DNA from: Bradyrhizobium sp.
Lineage (GTDB): Bacteria; Pseudomonadota; Alphaproteobacteria; Rhizobiales; Xanthobacteraceae
Direction: 5' to 3'
Assembly (NCBI GenBank): GCA_025960445.1
Contig: JAICIT010000048.1
Location: forward strand, 1 to 10,261
Length of the DNA: 10,261 bases
The notes under the pieces are model-generated. The model was given only the letters and a program-made list of their open reading frames with translations. It was not told the DNA's origin and searched no databases. Positions 5,728-10,261 of this stretch are shown piece by piece. The translations under genes were made by a program, and so were the position numbers. Numbering within the stretch: position 1 is the first letter of the stretch; each line of letters begins with the position of its first letter.

Positions 5728-7743
5728 TTAGGCAAATTCGAGGATCAGCGCGTCGACGGCCAGGGTGGCTCCGGGAGTAGCGTGAATTTTCTTTACCGTG
5801 GCGTCCCGTTCGGCGCGCAGGACGTTCTGCATTTTCATCGCTTCCACAACGGCGAGCGTTTCGCCGGCTTTGACCTCCTGCCCCTCGGCCACCGCGATCG
5901 ACACCACCAGGCCCGGCATCGGGCACAGCAGCTTCTTGCCGGTGTCGGCCTTGGCGCCGACCGGCATCAACCGTGCGGCGCCTGCCTCGAATTCGGTGAA
6001 GACGTTGATCGCGACTTCATAGCCCTGATGCGCAAGGCGAATCCCGTTCGGGATCGGGCGTACCTGCATTGCCACCAGGCGACCATCGATGGTCCCGTGC
6101 CAGACCGGATCACCGGGCTTCCACGGTGAGACCAGAACGTGAGGATTGCCCAGCGCACCATCCGCGCCGACGAAACGCACGACGATGCCATCGGTATCAC
6201 GCGCGATATCGAGAGCGATCTCGGTGCGGTCCAGCCACACCGAGCGGCGGCGTTCACGCTGCACCAGCCGGCCGGTCAGTTGTCCGGAAATCTGGCGCTT
6301 GCGTTCGCCCAGCACGTGGTCGACAGCCGCGGCGACCGCGGCCAGTCGGCGCGCGATCTCGCCTTCCGGATTGCGAACCGCAAAACCCTTCGGAAACTCT
6401 TCCGCGATGAAACCAGTGGAAAGCTTGCCCTCGCGCCAGCGCGGATGAAGCATCAGGGCCGACAGGAACGGAATGTTGTGGCGGATGCCATCGATGTAGA
6501 AGAAATCAAGCGCGGTCGCCTGCGCCTCAATAGCTGCCGCGCGCGAAGGCGCATGCGTCACTAGCTTGGCGATCATCGGATCGTAGTAAATAGAAATCTC
6601 GCCGCCTTCCTGCACGCCGGTGTCGTTGCGGACAGTGATGCCGTCGGCGCTGCTCTCATGCGGCGGACAATATTTCACCAAGCGTCCGATCGACGGGAGG
6701 AAGTTGCGGAACGGGTCTTCGGCGTACACCCGTGACTCGACAGCCCAACCCGTCAGCGTGACCGCCTTTTGCGCGATCGACAGCTTCTCTCCCGCAGCCA
6801 CCCGGATCATCTGTTCGACCAGATCAATCCCGGTCACGAGTTCGGTCACGGGGTGCTCGACCTGCAATCGCGTGTTCATCTCCAGGAAATAAAAGCTTTT
6901 GTCCTGGCCAGCCACGAACTCAACGGTCCCCGCCGAGTCGTAATTCACCGCTTTGGCGAGGGCGATCGCCTGCTCGCCCATATGCCGGCGCGTAGTCTCA
7001 TCGAGAAGTGGTGACGGCGCCTCCTCGACGACCTTCTGGTTGCGCCGCTGGATCGAACATTCGCGCTCGCCGAGATGGATAACGTTGCCGTGCTTATCCC
7101 CCAGCACCTGAATTTCAATGTGACGCGGATCGACGATGAATTTCTCGATGAAAACCCGATCATCGCCAAACGACGCCTTGGCTTCAGCTTTGGCGAGACC
7201 AAATCCCTCTGCCACCTCATTGGTCGAATTCGCGATCCGCATGCCCTTGCCGCCGCCGCCAGCGGAGGCCTTGATCATGACCGGATAGCCAATCCCGTCA
7301 GCGATCTTCACCGCATGCTTGGCATCCTCGATTACGCCAAGGAAGCCCGGTACGGTCGAGACATGGGCCTTCGCCGCCGCCTTCTTGGACTCGATCTTGT
7401 CCCCCATCGCGGCGATGGCCTTTGCATTGGGCCCGATGAAAACGATGCCGGCCTGGCTAAGCGCTCGCGGAAAAGCTTCGCGCTCGGACAGGAAGCCGTA
7501 GCCGGGGTGCACCGCCTGCGCGCCAGTCTTGCGGCAAGCGTCAATAATTTTCTCCATCGCCAGATAGCTTTCGGCGGCTGCAGGCGGGCCGATCAGGACG
7601 GCCTCATCGGCCATTTCGACATGGAGCGCATCGCGGTCGGCCTCTGAATAAACGGCCACGGTTTCGATCCCCATCCGCCGGGCAGTTTTGATGATCCGGC
7701 AGGCGATCTCGCCGCGATTGGCGATCAAAATGCGCTTGAACAT
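5728..7743 (-). CDS. pccA: Propionyl-CoA carboxylase alpha subunit (biotin carboxylase + BCCP)
   Basis: This 671-residue biotin-dependent subunit uses ATP and bicarbonate to carboxylate its own biotin; the partner PccB then transfers the carboxyl to propionyl-CoA, giving methylmalonyl-CoA. Domains: biotin carboxylase N-terminal about 1-115 (FKRILIANRGEIACRII, HPGYGFLSE); ATP-grasp about 115-325 with the glycine-rich SAGGGGKGMRI (160-170) and EMNTRLQVEHPVTE (288-301); biotin carboxylase C-terminal about 335-440; a linker/BT-type domain about 470-600; and a biotinyl carrier domain about 605-671 with EAMKM, biotin on K637. The BT region and length fit alphaproteobacterial PccA better than MccA or AccC, though an alpha chain of another acyl-CoA carboxylase cannot be excluded. 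The ATG at 7741-7743 gives the family's usual N-terminus; an in-frame TTG at 7761 is less likely. No pccB is in the window. It is first of a three-gene block with the decarboxylase and acyP. Confidence 0.92.
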   Translation of the reverse strand: MFKRILIANRGEIACRIIKTARRMGIETVAVYSEADRDALHVEMADEAVLIGPPAAAESYLAMEKIIDACRKTGAQAVHPGYGFLSEREAFPRALSQAGIVFIGPNAKAIAAMGDKIESKKAAAKAHVSTVPGFLGVIEDAKHAVKIADGIGYPVMIKASAGGGGKGMRIANSTNEVAEGFGLAKAEAKASFGDDRVFIEKFIVDPRHIEIQVLGDKHGNVIHLGERECSIQRRNQKVVEEAPSPLLDETTRRHMGEQAIALAKAVNYDSAGTVEFVAGQDKSFYFLEMNTRLQVEHPVTELVTGIDLVEQMIRVAAGEKLSIAQKAVTLTGWAVESRVYAEDPFRNFLPSIGRLVKYCPPHESSADGITVRNDTGVQEGGEISIYYDPMIAKLVTHAPSRAAAIEAQATALDFFYIDGIRHNIPFLSALMLHPRWREGKLSTGFIAEEFPKGFAVRNPEGEIARRLAAVAAAVDHVLGERKRQISGQLTGRLVQRERRRSVWLDRTEIALDIARDTDGIVVRFVGADGALGNPHVLVSPWKPGDPVWHGTIDGRLVAMQVRPIPNGIRLAHQGYEVAINVFTEFEAGAARLMPVGAKADTGKKLLCPMPGLVVSIAVAEGQEVKAGETLAVVEAMKMQNVLRAERDATVKKIHATPGATLAVDALILEFA

Positions 7744-7897
7744 GTGCTTGCTTACTTGCAACTTTTAGGGCGGGATCGGCTCTCGCGAACCGGTCCGCAA
7801 TGTGGCACGGGCGGGCGGACGTAACAATTCCGTCGTACAGCAAAACTAAACAGAGGCAACGGTCTAGCCGGAATTTGCTTCTGAGGGGGAGAATTTA
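7744..7897. promoter_or_regulatory. Divergent promoter region between pccA and the phosphodiesterase gene
   Basis: The 154 bp between two divergent starts must hold both promoters. A strong ribosome site GAGGGGGA (7883-7890) precedes the + strand ATG by 7 nt. A TTGCAA core (7756-7761), with a neighbouring TTGC (7748-7751), lies 12 nt before the pccA ATG. I could not assign -35/-10 boxes reliably. Confidence 0.6.
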
Positions 7898-9748
7898 ATG
7901 CGCCGTTCAATCGTGTTGCTGTCCATTTGCATCAGCGTTCTCCCGGTCGGCGCGGGATTCGCCCAGAACGACAGGCCCCGCAATCTTATCCTGTTTGTGC
8001 CCGATGGATTGAGGGGTCAAATCGTGACCCCCCAAACCGCGCCAGCCATGGCGGAGGTGCGCGACAAGGGTGTCAACTTCCAGAATTCCCACTCGCTATT
8101 CCCAACGTTCACAACGGCCAATGCCTCTGCAATGGCTACCGGCCATTATCTCGGCGACACCGGTGACTTCTCCAATACGATCTACACCGGTTATCCCGTC
8201 GGGCCGGCGAACGGCACCGTGACGCCATTTCTGGAAGTCGATCCCGTTATCATCGACGTCGACGAGCATTTCGGCGGCAACTATCTGAACGAGGAAACGG
8301 TCCTGAAAATGGCGCGAGCCCAAGGCTACAGCACCGCCGCCATCGGCAAGCTCGGGCCAACCCTGATTTTCGATCACACCGATAAACCGGCCGCGGAAGG
8401 CCTGCATTCAATCGTCATCGATGATGCGACCGGCGGCAAGAACGGCGTGCCGCTCTCGGACGAGATGAAGGCCGCGCTGACAAAGGCCAACCTGCCGCTC
8501 GCAACGCCTTCGCGCGGCGAAAATGGCAAGTCCGGCGACGCCAAAACGCCGGGCACCTTGGTGCCGAACACCGCCCAGCAGGCCTATTTCGCCGATGCAG
8601 CCAGCAAGGTCGTGCTGCCGATGTTCAAGGAACGCGGCAAACCCTTCGTGCTGGTGTTCTGGTCGCGCGATCCCGATGGTAGCCAGCATAATACCGGTGA
8701 CAGCCTAAATGCGGTGACGCCGGGCATCAACGGTCCAACCTCGCTCGCGGGCATCAAGAACGCGGATAACAACCTGGCCCAACTGCGCAAGGCGCTGGAC
8801 GACCTCGGCCTCACCGCTACGACCAACATCATCGTCTCATCCGACCACGGATTTTCCACGATTTCCAAGGAAACCAAAACCAGCCCGTCGGCGAAGATCA
8901 CCTATGAGGATACGCCGAAAGATTTTCTGCCGATGGGCTTCGTGGCGATCGATCTTGCAAAGGCGCTTAAGCTGCCGCTGTTCGATCCCAACAACAAGAA
9001 CGCGCGCGTTCCGGACAACGAGCATCCGAAAGCCGGGAACGGCCTGCTGGGAGAATATCCGACAAAGCCCGAAGTTGTGGTGGCGACCAATGGCGGATCG
9101 GACCTGATCTATTTGCCTAACCATGAGCGCAGGCTGGCGCGGCGCACTATCAATGCGCTGCTCCAACAGGATTACGTGAGCGGCATCTTCGTCGATGACG
9201 CTCTCGGTCGCTTCCCAGGCACACTGGCGATGTCCGAGCTCGGTCTAAAGGGCAAGGCGGTGACACCTACCCCAGCCATCGTCGTCAATTTTCGTTCCTA
9301 CGTAGCCGGATGCGACCAGCCGACCAATTGCTCGGTCGAAGTCGCCGATACGGTGCTGCGGCAAGGCCAGGGCATGCACGGCAGTTTTAGCCGCGGCGAT
9401 ACCCTCAATTTCATGGCGGCGATCGGTCCGGATTTCAAAACCGGATATGTCGACCCGCTTCCGGTCAGCAATGCCGATGTTGGCGCGACTGCGGCCAAAC
9501 TGCTTGGCTTGGCGCCGAAGCCCAAAGGCGATTTGATCGGCCGGGTAATGACGGAAGCGATGCCGAACGGCGCCACTCCCCGCGCCTACACCGGTACGGT
9601 GAAATCGCAGATTTCCGCAAACGGACTTCGCACCGTGCTGAAGTTCCAGCGCGTGTCCAAGCAGCGGTATTTCGACGTGGCGGGATTTCGAGGGCGGACG
9701 GTCGGGTTAGACGCGGAAGGCGCCAAACAAACAACGGCGGGGAAATAG
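7898..9748 (+). CDS. Secreted alkaline-phosphatase-superfamily phosphodiesterase
   Basis: This 616-residue exported hydrolase has a signal peptide at residues 1-22, with cleavage likely after AGFA. The mature enzyme should lie in the periplasm. It belongs to the type I phosphodiesterase/nucleotide pyrophosphatase branch. The metal site is visible: D36 in FVPDG, probable nucleophile T72 in PTFTTANASAMATG (the place of the Thr in the family's TFPNHYT), D260 and H264 in DPDGSQHN, D316/H317 in SSDHGFS, and H494 in GMHGSF. These bind two metal ions, usually zinc. The only two cysteines of the mature protein, C472 and C478 in GCDQPTNC, could form a disulfide. It is longer than core family members, with extra segments about 85-135 and 175-225. 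The substrate (nucleotide, phosphodiester or phospholipid headgroup) cannot be told. The start is fixed by a strong GAGGGGGA site. The gene is transcribed divergently from pccA. Confidence 0.88.
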   Translation: MRRSIVLLSICISVLPVGAGFAQNDRPRNLILFVPDGLRGQIVTPQTAPAMAEVRDKGVNFQNSHSLFPTFTTANASAMATGHYLGDTGDFSNTIYTGYPVGPANGTVTPFLEVDPVIIDVDEHFGGNYLNEETVLKMARAQGYSTAAIGKLGPTLIFDHTDKPAAEGLHSIVIDDATGGKNGVPLSDEMKAALTKANLPLATPSRGENGKSGDAKTPGTLVPNTAQQAYFADAASKVVLPMFKERGKPFVLVFWSRDPDGSQHNTGDSLNAVTPGINGPTSLAGIKNADNNLAQLRKALDDLGLTATTNIIVSSDHGFSTISKETKTSPSAKITYEDTPKDFLPMGFVAIDLAKALKLPLFDPNNKNARVPDNEHPKAGNGLLGEYPTKPEVVVATNGGSDLIYLPNHERRLARRTINALLQQDYVSGIFVDDALGRFPGTLAMSELGLKGKAVTPTPAIVVNFRSYVAGCDQPTNCSVEVADTVLRQGQGMHGSFSRGDTLNFMAAIGPDFKTGYVDPLPVSNADVGATAAKLLGLAPKPKGDLIGRVMTEAMPNGATPRAYTGTVKSQISANGLRTVLKFQRVSKQRYFDVAGFRGRTVGLDAEGAKQTTAGK

Positions 9749-9756
9749 CCCGCCGT
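9734..9756. terminator. Hairpin terminator shared by two convergent genes
   Basis: ACGGCGGG (9734-9741) and CCCGCCGT (9749-9756) make a perfect 8-bp GC-rich stem. The 7-nt loop contains the phosphodiesterase TAG stop. On the minus strand the stem is followed by TGTTTGTTTGG, a T-rich tail, so it looks best as an intrinsic terminator for the gene ending at 9782. On the + strand no T-run follows. Confidence 0.6.
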
Positions 9757-9781
9757 CGCACGTTCACACGAACCAGCGCGG

Positions 9782-10261
9782 TTACAGGCCGATATCGAAC
9801 AGATTCGGCAGTTGGGCGAGTGGCAGCGTTGCCGCCCCAATAAGTGTGGCAACCAGCGCCATCAGCGTTCCGTTGCCGCGGCGCTTTCCACGCATCTGGC
9901 CGGCGATCCACTCCAGCACTTCGGTGTCGACCCCAACGGCCTGAGTTGGTGCCCAGCTTTCAATTGCCGTGTCCGGCGCCAGCGCTACCGTGCGCGGCGG
10001 CACCGGCAGACCCGAAGCCGAAGCCGCGTGATGCACGACCGCCTTGGCGAGAAGGTCATCGAAGCGTCCCTCGTCGCTTCGCTCGGCGGCCGCGTCGTTG
10101 ATCTCGAACAGTGCCTCGGCTTCGGCGCGGCTGATCGGCTGGTCGTCGACGGCGGCGGCGGTCAGGATGCGGGCACACCACTCAGCGTCAAAGGCGTCCA
10201 AGGCGCGAGAAAAATGCACGCGGCCCCGCGTCGTTGGTCCTTCCCCTGTGATCACGCCATC
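9782..10261 (-). CDS. Hypothetical protein with C-terminal membrane segment, 5' truncated
   Basis: This minus-strand frame stays open to the right edge. The nearest start candidate, a GTG at 10253-10255, gives 157 residues, but the two codons before it are also open (giving DGVITGEG), so the true start probably lies outside the window. The visible part has an acidic/helical region with ISRAEAEALFEINDAAA and FDDLLAKAVVHHAASAS. It resembles rhizobial hypothetical proteins with paired DGxITRxEAEALF segments, reminiscent of calcium-binding or TerB-like helical modules; this is recollection only. A tryptophan-containing stretch (LEWIAGQMRGKRRGNG) is followed by a ~19-residue hydrophobic segment (GTLMALVATLIGAATLPLA), likely one membrane helix, and a short tail. 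The KRR before the helix suggests the N-terminal body is cytoplasmic. It converges on the phosphodiesterase gene with 33 bp between stops. Function is unknown. Confidence 0.72.
   Translation of the reverse strand, partial: DGVITGEGPTTRGRVHFSRALDAFDAEWCARILTAAAVDDQPISRAEAEALFEINDAAAERSDEGRFDDLLAKAVVHHAASASGLPVPPRTVALAPDTAIESWAPTQAVGVDTEVLEWIAGQMRGKRRGNGTLMALVATLIGAATLPLAQLPNLFDIGL

Noticed and set aside
7075..7647. 190-residue + strand ORF
   Set aside because: Antisense to the conserved ATP-grasp and N-terminal domains of pccA; long antisense frames are expected in GC-rich coding DNA.

Overview
The window reads as the chromosome of an alphaproteobacterium of the Bradyrhizobium/Rhodopseudomonas type. 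The base composition is GC-rich. The small proteins at the left, the oxaloacetate decarboxylase of the PEP-mutase superfamily and the propionyl-CoA carboxylase alpha chain all look like the rhizobial versions. This placement comes from recognising protein families, not from a search.

Layout. Positions 1-155 hold the 3' end of lipB on the + strand. From 4033 down to 177 a co-directional minus-strand block runs as: a 760-residue soluble PAS-GAF-PAS-PAS HisKA_2 sensor kinase; a receiver-only response regulator whose GTG start overlaps the kinase stop; then four small proteins of 77, 64, 81 and 57 residues. The 57-residue gene (177-350) is shorter than usual ORF cut-offs. A 441-bp non-coding stretch (4034-4474) lies upstream of the kinase. 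It carries three GTTCC elements at an exact 24-bp pitch and two inverted repeats.

A second minus-strand block (7743 down to 4475) is a compact metabolic operon. It holds pccA (biotin carboxylase plus biotin carrier subunit of propionyl-CoA carboxylase), an oxaloacetate decarboxylase, and an acylphosphatase whose ATG directly follows the decarboxylase stop. Together they suggest handling of propionyl-CoA/methylmalonyl-CoA carbon and balancing of C4/C3 acids and bicarbonate. The acylphosphatase could remove acyl or carboxy phosphates.

Divergent from pccA, a + strand gene (7898-9748) encodes a secreted alkaline-phosphatase-superfamily phosphodiesterase with a signal peptide and the expected metal ligands. 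It ends in a strong hairpin shared with a convergent minus-strand gene (9782 to the right edge). That gene encodes a hypothetical protein with a C-terminal membrane segment and is cut by the window edge.

Most of the window is ordinary housekeeping and signalling content. I see no CRISPR array, transposon, integrase, prophage, tRNA or rRNA, and no clear defence system. The least explained parts are the kinase/receiver plus small-protein block, the phased GTTCC repeats and the decarboxylase/acylphosphatase pairing with pccA.
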